A model generated the notes under the pieces. The model was not told the origin of the DNA. It ran no database searches and was given only the letters and a program-made list of their open reading frames with translations. Positions 44,711 through 53,467 of a stretch of 64,000 nt of DNA are shown piece after piece. Positions within the stretch are counted from its first letter, which is position 1. Each line of letters starts with the position of its first letter. Where the stretch lies: assembly GCF_900168125.1 (NCBI RefSeq), contig NZ_FUZF01000005.1, positions 62,001 to 126,000 of the forward strand. The letters are read 5' to 3'. This DNA is from Sphingobacterium nematocida (GTDB taxonomy: Bacteria; Bacteroidota; Bacteroidia; Sphingobacteriales; Sphingobacteriaceae). The position numbers were made by a program, and so were the translations under genes.

Positions 44711-45205
44711 TTATTGTTCTCGTAGAGTAGATGGTTGACCAACGGCTAGAGGCATTTGGCAAAATCCCAAGAGCGAGGCATTATCCAATTTATTATACAA
44801 TAGGCGAATATCTTTTTCTGAGGCGATGTGTAGAATGAGTAGTCGATCTGCTTCGATATTAATGACCTGTGTGTTATGAGATTTTATAACATCCAGTATT
44901 TCTAAACTGTTCGAATCGAATTTCATTTGATAGGTCGCAACTTGAAGCACCGATCCAAAGGAGACTGTTGCATCTAATATACCATCTATTGTTAGAATTT
45001 CTTCAATGAAATTATCGACGTAGTGACCTTCGATCTCTAATTCGATGGTGATCATGATTACTCCCTTTACATCGGTTAATGACTGCGATACCGTGCAAGG
45101 CTGATGACCTGTTTTTGAAATGTGTAGTAGAAGCCTTTCTAAGATTTCGTTACTAGACTTACAGCTGATGCTGAAGAGTTTGCTGGTTATTTTGGCTGTT
45201 TTCAT
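44711..45205 (-). CDS. Orphan IlvN-like ACT-domain protein (acetolactate synthase small-subunit family)
   Basis: A 164-residue protein whose two halves follow the IlvN/IlvH pattern. An N-terminal ACT domain (about 8-80) has CTVSQSLTDVKGVIMITIEL where family members have a 'LTVxxSE...SR.TIVV' strand-loop. A second domain (90-150) has MKFDSNSLEILDVIKSHN and LYNKLD. The glycine-rich effector loop is poorly kept and no catalytic subunit or ilv gene is adjacent. It is preceded by a branched-chain-rich leader peptide and a terminator, so its expression is probably set by charged Val/Ile/Leu tRNA. A divergent regulatory subunit or a free amino-acid sensor is the inference. Confidence 0.75.
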   Translation of the reverse strand: MKTAKITSKLFSISCKSSNEILERLLLHISKTGHQPCTVSQSLTDVKGVIMITIELEIEGHYVDNFIEEILTIDGILDATVSFGSVLQVATYQMKFDSNSLEILDVIKSHNTQVINIEADRLLILHIASEKDIRLLYNKLDNASLLGFCQMPLAVGQPSTLREQ

Positions 45206-45211
45206 GATAAT

Positions 45212-45243
45212 AAAAAAAGCCCCCCAATTTTAATGGGAGGCTT
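45212..45243 (-). terminator. Attenuator terminator in front of the IlvN-like gene
   Basis: On the minus strand AAGCCTCCCA pairs with TGGGGGGCTT (10 bp with one G-T, loop of 7), followed by a run of seven T in total. It ends a few bases before the IlvN-like start at 45205 and begins 24 bases after the leader-peptide stop, which is the position expected for an attenuator. Confidence 0.82.
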
Positions 45244-45267
45244 GCTATATGATTTGTTTAAAAAATT

Positions 45268-45372
45268 TTAAATAGTAATTGCTCCTCCCATTTTGGTTAA
45301 AATGACGACACAGACAGCTACCACAACGACGTTGAGCGAAGAATTTATAATATTTAGGGACTGTCTTTTCAT
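45268..45372 (-). CDS. Branched-chain-amino-acid leader peptide, 34 residues (ilvL-like)
   Basis: An ATG at 45372, preceded by AAGG with four bases between, opens 34 codons. The middle reads NVVVVAVCVVILTK; Val, Ile and Leu make up 17 of the 34 residues. E. coli ilvL has the same kind of run. The stop at 45270-45268 is followed after 24 bases by the attenuator hairpin and then by the IlvN-like gene. Stalling at Val/Ile/Leu codons would favour read-through when these amino acids are scarce. The peptide itself needs no function. Confidence 0.8.
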   Translation of the reverse strand: MKRQSLNIINSSLNVVVVAVCVVILTKMGGAITI

Positions 45373-45381
45373 GTGCCTTGG

Positions 45382-45410
45382 CAAATTACAAAAAAATCAA
45401 TAAAACACAA
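45382..45410 (-). promoter_or_regulatory. Promoter of the leader-peptide/IlvN-like unit
   Basis: On the minus strand TTG (45410-45408), 19 bases, then TAATTTG (45388-45382), close to the Bacteroidota consensus TTG-N19/20-TAnnTTTG but one base short in the -7 box. The transcript would begin only a few bases before the leader ATG. Confidence 0.5.
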
Positions 45411-45436
45411 TTGCTTTTTTATCTTAAATATTATCC

Positions 45437-46072
45437 TTAATTATATTCGATCAAAAAGTTCTCTTTAGGCCGTCTTACTTTTTTCATCGTACGTAACCAG
45501 TCTTTCGTTTCATCTGCATAGCCCAGATAGATTAAAGAAACACTTCGAAGTCCCTGTTCCGATAGACCTAGTACGTCATCGATCAGTTTGTTGTCAAATC
45601 CTTCCGCTGGTGTACTGTCTATTTTTAATTCAGCAGCTTGAGCTAAAGCTAAGCCGAGCGCTATGTATGTTTGACGTGCAGTATGCGCAAAGTTATCTGC
45701 TGGAGATTGGTCTAGATATATAGATTTCAATTTGTCGGTATATGAAGCAAATCTTCCGCGAGGTAGTTCACGCTCGTCTGTAGTATAGTCATATACTTCA
45801 TCGATACGTTCTGCAGTATATCTGTCCCATGCCGCTAGTACTAATATATGCGAAGCGTCCCGCATACAATCTGGATTTAAAGCACCAGCTGCCATTTTCT
45901 CTTTAAGTTCCTGGTTTTCTACCAAGATCACACTAAAAGGTTGCAATCCAGATGACGTCGGTGCAAGCCGAGCCGCCTCTACAATCTTCTCTATATCTTC
46001 TGTACTTACTTTTTTTGACCGATCATACGCCTTTACAGCATGTCTCCATCTCAAATCATCTAATAATGCCAT
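45437..46072 (-). CDS. NAD(P)H-dependent nitroreductase, NfsB type
   Basis: A 211-residue FMN enzyme: LRWRHAVKAYDRSKKVS (FMN contact), APTSSGLQPF (second contact) and a C-terminal SLIYLGYADE segment, as in oxygen-insensitive NfsB-type nitroreductases. It reduces nitroaromatics, quinones or similar electrophiles in the cytoplasm as a homodimer. It lies 43 bases downstream of an OhrR/MarR-type gene in the same orientation and is probably its target. Confidence 0.9.
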   Translation of the reverse strand: MALLDDLRWRHAVKAYDRSKKVSTEDIEKIVEAARLAPTSSGLQPFSVILVENQELKEKMAAGALNPDCMRDASHILVLAAWDRYTAERIDEVYDYTTDERELPRGRFASYTDKLKSIYLDQSPADNFAHTARQTYIALGLALAQAAELKIDSTPAEGFDNKLIDDVLGLSEQGLRSVSLIYLGYADETKDWLRTMKKVRRPKENFLIEYN

Positions 46073-46115
46073 ATATGATATTTTTAAATTTTACTAAATT
46101 GTCTCTATTAGAGCC

Positions 46116-46538
46116 CTATTTCCTGTTTAATATTTTGTTTACTATTTCTTTCAACGCTAGGAGGTCGGATGGTGCTATTTCCATCGATGCTAGCAACTGT
46201 TCGCGTATACCGCAGGCTTTATCCCGGATAGCGATTCCTGAGTCAGTACACATTATATTTACGACCCTTTCGTCCTTTTCGTTTCTAGTGCGACTCACAT
46301 ACCCCTTTTGTTCCAATCTTTTTAGGAGAGGGGTAAGGGTACCATTATCTAGTTGTAGCTTTTCTCCGAGTTGACCTACAGTCTGTTTTTCCTCTTCCCA
46401 TAATACCAGCATTACGAGATATTGTGGGTAGGTAAGATCCAATTCTTCTAATAATGGGCGGTAGTGATTTACCATCTCCTTTGCAAGTGCGTAGATCGGA
46501 AAACAGACCTGATTGACCAACTTCAATTCATCTTTCAT
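46116..46538 (-). CDS. MarR-family regulator, OhrR type
   Basis: The start at 46538 is preferred to 46574 because homologues begin near MKDELKLVNQVCFPIYALAK. The 140-residue protein has the winged helix (TVGQLGEKLQLDNGTLTPLL, then a wing with RNEKDERVVNI). Cys11 in NQVCFPIYAL matches the peroxide-sensing N-terminal cysteine of OhrR, so it probably responds to organic peroxide or electrophiles by thiol oxidation. The next gene downstream is a nitroreductase rather than an Ohr peroxidase. Confidence 0.88.
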   Translation of the reverse strand: MKDELKLVNQVCFPIYALAKEMVNHYRPLLEELDLTYPQYLVMLVLWEEEKQTVGQLGEKLQLDNGTLTPLLKRLEQKGYVSRTRNEKDERVVNIMCTDSGIAIRDKACGIREQLLASMEIAPSDLLALKEIVNKILNRK

Positions 46539-46903
46539 GACTGCAAAGGTATTTTTAAAATATATTTTGCACAATATAGTTTTGTCAAATAAAAGTAGTT
46601 TTGTGGATCCCCGATTTCTGTATACTGCTTTTCGGATTAGAGTGGTATCGTGAAGATAGAGTTTGGTATTAATGTTAATTTATAAACATAAAAACGCCTG
46701 AAGCGGGGAGCTTCAGGCGTTTTAAACTAACCAATTATTAACCTAAATTATGAATACAAGTTTAGTACCCAAATCTGTGCCAATTTAAAATACTGTCATC
46801 TTAGTTTAACCAAAATTAACAGTTGAAAGTTTTAAACAGCTAATACTGTTCGTAACATGCGATCAACTTGCTGTAAGCATCTTAATCACGGTTTTTGTTT
46901 TTC
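46539..46903. other. 365-bp divergent intergenic region
   Basis: It must hold the promoters of the OhrR-type gene (minus) and of the hypothetical gene (plus). In the middle is a strong terminator not assignable to either, suggesting an independent small transcript, described separately. A 12-codon frame after the terminator on the plus strand (ATG at 46750) is probably fortuitous. Confidence 0.5.
46686..46804 (-). ncRNA. Candidate small RNA ending in a strong terminator
   Basis: A perfect 14-bp stem (46691-46704 and 46710-46723) with a 5-base loop is followed by five T on the minus strand and four T on the plus strand. Both neighbouring genes are transcribed away from it. On the minus strand a TAATTTTG box (46818-46811) could start a transcript near 46804, giving an RNA of about 115 nt. 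The terminator is convincing; the RNA itself and its promoter are inference. Confidence 0.4.
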
Positions 46904-47311
46904 ATGAAAATCAAGTTTGATAAAAAGAAAAGTGTTCCTGTATTTGAAAATATAGCGAAAGCAGGATTGGATGTTATTATTGATCCTCAATACACACGTA
47001 CCGTTAATAGCTACGGTACAGATAGCTATGGAAATAAGGTGCCTGTAGACGAAGAAGATACACCTTTGGGAGATAGAATACTCGTCCGTAGTACAATGAT
47101 GGTGGGGGCTATAGTCGGCAATGAACTAGCAAAACTTGTACCTCCCTCGACCATTGAAACATTCAGAATTAACTATTCTAGGGAAACATACAGCAAGCTA
47201 TATGAAGATCTATCTATGTATACCATACACTTGCAATCGTCACCCGATTACGAGTTGGTTTTGCTGCAGAAGCTGCGAGAAGCAATGAAGCAGAACAAGG
47301 TGAAGCCTTAA
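46904..47311 (+). CDS. Conserved-looking hypothetical protein
   Basis: The ATG at 46904 is preferred to an in-frame TTG at 46895. The protein has 135 residues with no signal or membrane segment; a Tyr/Asp/Gly-rich part (VNSYGTDSYGNKVPVDEEDT) precedes a helical C terminus with MMVGAIVGNELAKLVPPSTI. I do not recognise the family. Codon use and length look like a real gene. It stands alone, about 400 bases before the GntR gene. Confidence 0.6.
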   Translation: MKIKFDKKKSVPVFENIAKAGLDVIIDPQYTRTVNSYGTDSYGNKVPVDEEDTPLGDRILVRSTMMVGAIVGNELAKLVPPSTIETFRINYSRETYSKLYEDLSMYTIHLQSSPDYELVLLQKLREAMKQNKVKP

Positions 47312-47707
47312 AAAGGTCTCGGATTCTCGATCCTAATGATCAATGTATGGATAAAGATACCTAGCCCTTCGATACTTTGTGTTCTAAATAGAGGTGTCTA
47401 AAAATCTCGCAATCAAAGGTCTCCTGTGTTTTTAAAAGTAGAGTCTGCTACAAAGGATTCCTGTGCGTCTACGTACATGACGAACACAAAAAAACTGTTT
47501 TTTTTTAATAAAGGGGCTAGAATATCACCAACTTCGCTTCAACCAATATCTATTGTTTTGATAATTCACAGTATGTTTTTAATGTGTGAACAAGTATGGT
47601 ACGTTCAAATATATAATTTATTCCAACTTGTCCAAAAGTTCTAATTAGATATTATTTATTTCATACATTTATCAAAAAAAGAGACTAGTTACATAGTAAT
47701 AGCGTAT
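47312..47707. other. 396-bp gap before the GntR gene
   Basis: I see no RNA or repeat here. A 72-codon frame, 47426-47644, starts at GTG and has no family resemblance. The right end should hold the GntR promoter, but no clear motif was found. Confidence 0.4.
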
Positions 47708-48436
47708 ATGAAAACCAATTTATTAGAAAAGAATCCACTTCATATTCAGGCAGAAACGTACCTTCGGCAGTTGATAGAAAAGGAAGAGTACAAAACAGGT
47801 AAACTTCTTCCGACCGAAGTTGAACTTGCTAAAATGTTGAACATATCGAGGAATACCTTGAGACAAGCAATTAATAAGTTGGTATATGAAGGGTTGTTGT
47901 TGCGCAAACGTGGGCATGGTACCCAAGTAGTGCGCAAAGGTATTGTTGGCGGGGTAAAGAATTGGCTGAGCTTTTCGCAGGAAATGAAAATGTTGGGTAT
48001 CGAAGTAAAGAACTTTGAATTATATATTCGATATAGTTATGCTCCTAGCGAGATTACAAATTTCTTTTTGTTGGAAGAAAAGGCAAGTCCCAAATGTTTG
48101 TTGATGGAGCGTGTCCGTGGTAATTCGAGCTACCCATTTGTTTATTTTGTTTCTTACTTTAATCCAAGTATTCCTTTATCGTCAGATGAAAATTTCAACC
48201 GACCTTTGTACGAAATATTGGAAAAGGATTATGGCGTTGTCGTCAAAACCTCCAAAGAAGAGGTTTATGCTCGATTAGCCGGAGATCTGGTGGCTCAAAA
48301 ACTCGAGATCAAAGCCAGCGATCCTATTTTGGTGAGAAAGCGATTCGTTTATGATGATAAGGGTCAACCCGTCGAGTATAATATTGGTTATTACCGAGCC
48401 GATAGTTTTACCTATACTATTGAAGCTGAAAGATAG
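47708..48436 (+). CDS. GntR-family (HutC/UTRA type) transcriptional regulator
   Basis: A 242-residue protein: winged helix at about 10-75 (GKLLPTEVELAKMLNISRNT, then LRQAINKLVYEGLL) and a UTRA effector domain at 95-240 (LLMERVRGNSSYPFVYFVSY, VRKRFVYDDKGQPVEYNIGY). HutC-type members bind sugar phosphates, amino sugars or similar small acids. It precedes a phosphoesterase and SusCD locus, so a phosphorylated ligand would fit. A 21-bp palindrome between it and the first phosphoesterase gene may be its operator. Confidence 0.92.
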   Translation: MKTNLLEKNPLHIQAETYLRQLIEKEEYKTGKLLPTEVELAKMLNISRNTLRQAINKLVYEGLLLRKRGHGTQVVRKGIVGGVKNWLSFSQEMKMLGIEVKNFELYIRYSYAPSEITNFFLLEEKASPKCLLMERVRGNSSYPFVYFVSYFNPSIPLSSDENFNRPLYEILEKDYGVVVKTSKEEVYARLAGDLVAQKLEIKASDPILVRKRFVYDDKGQPVEYNIGYYRADSFTYTIEAER

Positions 48437-48446
48437 CTTCAATAGT
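48416..48446 (+). terminator. Hairpin across the GntR stop codon
   Basis: ACTATTGAAGCT (48416-48427) pairs exactly with AGCTTCAATAGT (48435-48446), loop 7, covering the last codons and the stop. A weak T-rich run follows. It would separate the regulator from the following genes. Confidence 0.65.
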
Positions 48447-48975
48447 ATTATCTCTATTCCGTCTGCTGCAATGAGGTAATTATCGGTTAAGCAATTGATT
48501 CAGTAAAAATGTTTCCCTTAAATTTCTTTGATTAGGTTCTGGGTGGATAGCGTATGAAAGGTGCGTGTTTTCTAAGAATAATTTGTCTGGTTTTGAAAAT
48601 TAATTAAAGTTTCCATATTGTAGCTCTCCTCATCCATTTATATACTTTTATAGAGGAGATATAGGTATAAATTGGTGTTTTAAAAATTGCAGTACTAAAA
48701 GACAATTAACATTGGACCGATATTATTTATTTTGTTGCAGCTAGCTTAAGCACATGTCTGGCCAAGTTATAGGGATGCGCTTTCTTCTCGTTCCGTAAAA
48801 TAGCTTTTTTACTGTAAAATACTGGATTTTTTATAGTTTAATCTGTTGGAAATATTTCCTCTATAGACTACACTATCGGCAGAAGAGAGCTTCAAAATTT
48901 AATATTCGTACGCAATTTAATTGCGTACAGAGGCAAATTTATGTAGGTTTAAGGACAGAAAATAAATAATCAACC
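48437..48975. other. 539-bp gap between the GntR and phosphoesterase genes
   Basis: There is no gene on either strand. It contains the end of the GntR terminator and, at 48908-48928, the palindrome given separately. The rest is AT-rich without recognised motifs. The promoter of the phosphoesterase gene should lie in the last 150 bases. Confidence 0.5.
48908..48928. promoter_or_regulatory. 21-bp perfect palindrome, candidate GntR operator
   Basis: GTACGCAATT, a central T, then AATTGCGTAC: fully symmetric and 47 bases before the phosphoesterase start. Position and symmetry suit a dimeric GntR-type repressor encoded 470 bases upstream. I did not notice a second copy in the window. Confidence 0.6.
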
Positions 48976-50061
48976 ATGAACCCAATTAAAAAACTAACAT
49001 TATTCTTACAGGTCTGTCTTTTTGTGACCTTTTCTTTTGCTCAAACAGATAGTTATCGCCCCCCGAAACTGACGAATTCCGATTCCTGGTCGATGATTCT
49101 TGTCCCAGATGTACAAAGCTATGTCAAATTCGAACGCAATCATGGTATCTTAGAAATGATGACTGGTTGGGTCGCCGAGCAGATTGTACCCTTGAATATT
49201 CAGATGGTGCTCGGTACGGGCGATCTTGTGGAGCAGAATAATTGGCTCAGTCCGGACGGCAATCGCGCCAATCAGGCTAGCCCGCAACAATGGAAAGCGG
49301 TGTCTCGTGCATTTGAAAGACTCGATGCCAAGGTCCCTTATATAAATGCCACCGGAAACCATGATTATGGAATAAAGAGTGTCGAAAATCGTAAGACATA
49401 CTACGATGATTTTTTTCCAGTAGATCGAAATTTTATGGCGCAGCGATTACTCTGTGAAGCAGGGTTTAATGCCGACAACCAACCATCTTTGGTGAATGCG
49501 GCCTACACCTTTCGTAGCCCTCACAACGACAATTTTTTGTTTCTGGTGTTAGAGTTTGCACCCAGAGATGAAACCATCGAATGGGCTAAGAAAATTATAG
49601 AAGACAAAAAGTACAAAGACCATCGTGTCGTGTTGCTGACCCATTCTTATCTTAATTCGAAGAACGAGCATATTATCAAGGAAAATTACCCGCTTGAAAA
49701 TGGTAATTACGGAAGAGCCGTTTTTGAGAAGCTCGTACAGCCGTCTAGTAATATTGAACTGGTTTTTTCAGGTCATATCGGAAAACCCGATGACTTTGAA
49801 GGGCATGTAGGCTATCGTACCGACAAAAATAGTGCAGGCCGTACCGTACACCAGATGACATTTAATGCACAGGCCCTTGGCGGTGGCTGGCATGGTAATG
49901 GGGGCGATGGTTGGTTGCGGTGGATGGAATTTATGCCAGATAAAAGAACGGTCAAAGTAAAAACTTTTTCCCCATTCTTTGCTATCTCTCCCACGACTCG
50001 ACAGTTTGCCTGGGAGCGAGCTCCTTATAATGAGTTTGAGTTTCAGTTAGATTCCAAATAA
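48976..50061 (+). CDS. Secreted calcineurin-like metallophosphoesterase
   Basis: A 361-residue protein with a signal peptide (TLFLQVCLFVTFSFAQ). The metal motifs appear in order: VPDVQSY (D-x-Q in place of the usual D-x-H), GTGDLVEQ, NATGNHDYG, LLTHSYLN and FSGHIGKP. The final motif is GHIG rather than GHxH, so one metal-site histidine is missing or replaced. The family cleaves phosphomono- or diesters. A second member closes the SusCD operon at 59796. Probably periplasmic, removing phosphate from the imported substrate. Confidence 0.88.
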   Translation: MNPIKKLTLFLQVCLFVTFSFAQTDSYRPPKLTNSDSWSMILVPDVQSYVKFERNHGILEMMTGWVAEQIVPLNIQMVLGTGDLVEQNNWLSPDGNRANQASPQQWKAVSRAFERLDAKVPYINATGNHDYGIKSVENRKTYYDDFFPVDRNFMAQRLLCEAGFNADNQPSLVNAAYTFRSPHNDNFLFLVLEFAPRDETIEWAKKIIEDKKYKDHRVVLLTHSYLNSKNEHIIKENYPLENGNYGRAVFEKLVQPSSNIELVFSGHIGKPDDFEGHVGYRTDKNSAGRTVHQMTFNAQALGGGWHGNGGDGWLRWMEFMPDKRTVKVKTFSPFFAISPTTRQFAWERAPYNEFEFQLDSK

Positions 50062-50513
50062 ATTATATAAGTTCCATAATCCAGAAGGTGTATACTTTGT
50101 TCGTTTTGCAACAATCAATTTGGGGGATGTGTCTTGTATTGTACAATAATAGGTTTATTATAAAAAATTAAGTCTCTAAAGTATAAGTTCTACCCCTAAA
50201 AATAAGAATTTTGGCTTTGAGAGCCATTATTTTTATATTAGTTGTCGATTTGTATCATTCCTAAAGGACGAAGCGGAATGTCTGAATTTTGGTTATTAAA
50301 TACCAAGGAAGGAAAAGCTGATTCTAAGTAAAATAAGTATCCGTAGTGTATAAGAATGTGAAATATCCATGTAACAATCACTGCATAAGCGCGGATGACC
50401 GCGAAACAGCATGCCTACCATTTAAAATAAAAAATAGGCATAATATAGTTTGTATATTCCATGCCGACTCGTCGGCACAAGTTAATGGCCGTTAAAATAC
50501 AAATTATGCATAT
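50062..50513. other. 452-bp gap with two hairpins before the DUF6377-type regulator
   Basis: No gene is seen. Hairpins are CGCGG-ATGA-CCGCG at 50390-50403 and TGCCGAC-TC-GTCGGCA at 50462-50477. The second lies about 40 bases before the regulator start and could be an operator or leader hairpin. The left end should contain the terminator of the phosphoesterase gene, but none is obvious. Confidence 0.4.
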
Positions 50514-52229
50514 ATGAAAAATTGGATAGTATTTGGTCTTGCTCTGTTGATGTCAATAGTTTTTTTTGTTTGTTATAGCAACCTAACTGCCTCATCCATT
50601 CCTTCTCTTGATTCTTTAAAATTTACTGTTGCTAATCGGGACTATTATTTAGAGAAAAGGCTCAGTCATATCGATACTATTCGTAACAGATTGTCGTCTA
50701 CTTCTGATCCATTAGTCCAGTTTGACGAATGTAGAACTCTTTATAAAATATACTATGATCTACAGATTGATAGCGCTTTGAACTATGCACGACGTATGCA
50801 GCAAATATCGGAGAGCTTACTCGCTAAATCCCCATTATACCGTACAGAGGCTCTTTTTTTAATAGCCAGAGTTTACACTTATTCTGGAATGTATAAAGAG
50901 TCCAGTCATTTGTTGGCCCATGCTTATGAAAATGCAGGGGAACTACCTGCTAACTTGAAGCAACTTTATTTTGAAATACAAATGCAATTGTACAAAGGAT
51001 TGGCCGAACAATCTATTTCGGCGGCAGATCTTGATGGCTATAGGAAGATAATAGCCGATAACAGAGATTCGTTGATTGCTATTGTTCCTGAAAATACGAT
51101 TTGGTATTATATCCATTTGTCGAATAAGCTCAAGGCAGATCAGAAGTACGATCAAGCCATGGATATTTTGTATAGTGCCTATAATCAGTTGACCACATCC
51201 GATCGTGATATGGCACATGTTGCTTTTTACATGTCCGATTTATACCATTTAAAAGGTAATTTGTCACGTGAAAAAGAATATTTGACGGTGTCTTCTATCG
51301 CTGATATGAAACATGCCGTAAAGGAGTATATCTCGCTGTGGAAATTGGGAACGATCCTCTATGATGAAGGGGATGTAAAAACGGCGTATCAGTTTATCGA
51401 TATATCATTACAGGATGCTATATATAGCGGTGCATATCGATGGAAACAATCTATCATAAAGATTTTACCCACTATTTATACGAGATACCATACTACGATC
51501 TTACAACAAAAAAATACGATATCAGCGGCTTTTTTAATCATTGCTTTTTTATTGATCTGCTCTGTTTTTCTCTGTATCTATATCGTGAGGCAATATAGAA
51601 AGCTTAATAACGCAAAAAGTGAATTGATTCGGGTCAACAATGATTTGAAAAAATTGAATATAGAGCTTAATGCTATAAGTGAAAAATTGTTTTCTACTAA
51701 TGCAGAGCTTCAAATGAATAACGGAAAATTGGTTTTTTTGAATAATGAGTTAGTTGGTGCGAACCGACTAAAAGAGACATACCTGAGCAAATTTATCGAC
51801 TTATGTTCCGATTATATTGATAAACTCGATGCTTATAGAGGTAGTATGAAGAGATTATTGAAAACTGGTAAAGTTGACAAAATAGAGCAGGAGCTGGAGT
51901 CGACTAAGTATGTGGAGAAGGAGCATAAATCATTTTTGGTGAATTTTGATGAGACTTTCTTAAATCTATATCCAGATTTCGTGTTCGAGTTTAATAGTTT
52001 ATTTCCGATAGAGGAGAGACAGGAGGTAAGGGCTACTGAGCTTTTATCAACTGAATTGAGGGTGTTTGCATTGATCCGATTAGGTATTACAGATAGTCCA
52101 AAGATAGCAAAGTTTTTGCGATGTTCTGTCGCTACGATATATACTTATAGATCTCGGAGTAAAAACAGATCTTACTATCCAGATGATTTTGAAGATCGAA
52201 TTAAGGACTGCCATAAACAACAGTCTTAA
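50514..52229 (+). CDS. DUF6377-type membrane-spanning transcriptional regulator
   Basis: A 571-residue protein: N-terminal helix (about 3-22), periplasmic helical/TPR-like sensor (30-330), membrane helix (about 335-360), coiled coil (365-425) and a cytoplasmic C terminus with a LuxR-like HTH (about 505-555; [20 protein letters not shown], then a recognition helix with [14 protein letters not shown]). This layout is that of the DUF6377 regulators often found before SusCD operons in Bacteroidota. It probably senses the degraded substrate in the periplasm and activates the operon starting at 52483. Confidence 0.85.
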   Translation: MKNWIVFGLALLMSIVFFVCYSNLTASSIPSLDSLKFTVANRDYYLEKRLSHIDTIRNRLSSTSDPLVQFDECRTLYKIYYDLQIDSALNYARRMQQISESLLAKSPLYRTEALFLIARVYTYSGMYKESSHLLAHAYENAGELPANLKQLYFEIQMQLYKGLAEQSISAADLDGYRKIIADNRDSLIAIVPENTIWYYIHLSNKLKADQKYDQAMDILYSAYNQLTTSDRDMAHVAFYMSDLYHLKGNLSREKEYLTVSSIADMKHAVKEYISLWKLGTILYDEGDVKTAYQFIDISLQDAIYSGAYRWKQSIIKILPTIYTRYHTTILQQKNTISAAFLIIAFLLICSVFLCIYIVRQYRKLNNAKSELIRVNNDLKKLNIELNAISEKLFSTNAELQMNNGKLVFLNNELVGANRLKETYLSKFIDLCSDYIDKLDAYRGSMKRLLKTGKVDKIEQELESTKYVEKEHKSFLVNFDETFLNLYPDFVFEFNSLFPIEERQEVRATELLSTELRVFALIRLGITDSPKIAKFLRCSVATIYTYRSRSKNRSYYPDDFEDRIKDCHKQQS

Positions 52230-52482
52230 ATATCCTGCCTTTTTAAGAATTTTCCAGCTTTCAGAACTAGTTAAACAGTGTTTTTCTGATATAAAAGTTT
52301 TGATTTTGGTTGTGTGTGTGTGTTGTTAAGTGTCTGTATTTTAGCTTTGTGTTGTTTTAATTCGTTTTGATTCTGTTCCTGATACCTTATGAGCACTGTT
52401 TATACCGAACCCAAATTCGGAACTTTGTTAGTATTTAAAATTATCCATCCACAAAAATTTTTATAAAACAATTATAATAACT

Positions 52483-53454
52483 ATGAAATGCAAAAAAAAT
52501 ATGCTTTGGAATATGGTATTCCTCCTGGGCTGCTTATTGTTTTCGGGATGTTCGAAAGAAGACAATACTAAAAATGTAGCCACACGTCTGCAGGTGGATA
52601 AAGTTCAGTTGTCCGTCATACAATCGGGACGTTTGCTTTCGGGGAGCAAGGCAACGATCAATATTCTGGCAAATTTAGGATATCAGATCAGTAGCGATGT
52701 GGATTGGCTAAAAGTAGACAAACCTACAGGCAAAGGTAGAACAGATGTTACATTGGAAGTTGAGGAAAATACAAGTGGCAATGTTCGTACGGGGTCCCTC
52801 ACGATATCATCTAGAGAATTGGAAGAACGTGTAATAGTTATTCAGACGATGGATCTTGACACAGATGATAGACAAGCTATCGGATTTGTCTATCTGCTAG
52901 ATGATTTTGGTTGGTGCGAAGAATTTGGAGGGGTAGATGAGATTGAAAATCAAACTACCGGAACTACAATTAATGCGAATACGGTTGCAGGTGCCAAGTC
53001 AGCACTAAATTCTCGGGGATATGAGGATATCAATTCTGGTGGAAATTGTTTTTACCTGGGTAAGCATTATTTCAAGATGGGTAAGACAAACTATCAAACG
53101 GGAGTGCGGTTAAATAAAGTTCCGAATCTTGAAAAAGGGAAGACTACCAATGCTAAACTCTCGTTTAATGCAACTCCAATCCGAACAGCCTCGGGCAATT
53201 ATGATAATATACAGGTTGTCGTGGAGATAGAAGGGCCAGGGTCTGTTGGAGCGGGATCCAAGAAAACCAGCGGAGAGATCAATATTCAGAATGCTAATGG
53301 CGGGCCGTGGCATTGGGTCGCACAGAGCGTCGAATTATATGGTATAGAAGAACGAACCAAGATAACATTAAAGACAACCAAGAGCGGGAGTGAGACAGGT
53401 ACTTTCCGTTGGAGCTTGAATGATATCAAGATTGAAAAAATAGCAACAAACTAA
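52483..53454 (+). CDS. BACON-domain lipoprotein with unknown C-terminal domain
   Basis: A 323-residue lipoprotein (LLFSGCSKED). One BACON domain (about 35-128; YQISSDVDWLKVDKPTGKGR is typical) is followed by a C-terminal domain of about 190 residues (GFVYLLDDFGWCEEFGGVDE, then YEDINSGGNCFYLGKHYFKM). The same domain ends the next protein. BACON domains bind glycans or mucins or act as spacers at the cell surface. The C-terminal domain is not one I can name. It is first gene of the operon, 13 bases from the next. Confidence 0.82.
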   Translation: MKCKKNMLWNMVFLLGCLLFSGCSKEDNTKNVATRLQVDKVQLSVIQSGRLLSGSKATINILANLGYQISSDVDWLKVDKPTGKGRTDVTLEVEENTSGNVRTGSLTISSRELEERVIVIQTMDLDTDDRQAIGFVYLLDDFGWCEEFGGVDEIENQTTGTTINANTVAGAKSALNSRGYEDINSGGNCFYLGKHYFKMGKTNYQTGVRLNKVPNLEKGKTTNAKLSFNATPIRTASGNYDNIQVVVEIEGPGSVGAGSKKTSGEINIQNANGGPWHWVAQSVELYGIEERTKITLKTTKSGSETGTFRWSLNDIKIEKIATN

Positions 53455-53467
53455 TAATAACAAAGTT

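Noticed and set aside
47426..47644. 72-codon frame
   Set aside because: GTG start, no ribosome site, odd composition and no family; probably chance in AT-rich DNA.
52307..52326. GT-rich microsatellite as phase-variation tract
   Set aside because: Short and outside any clear promoter spacing; no evidence that it alters expression.
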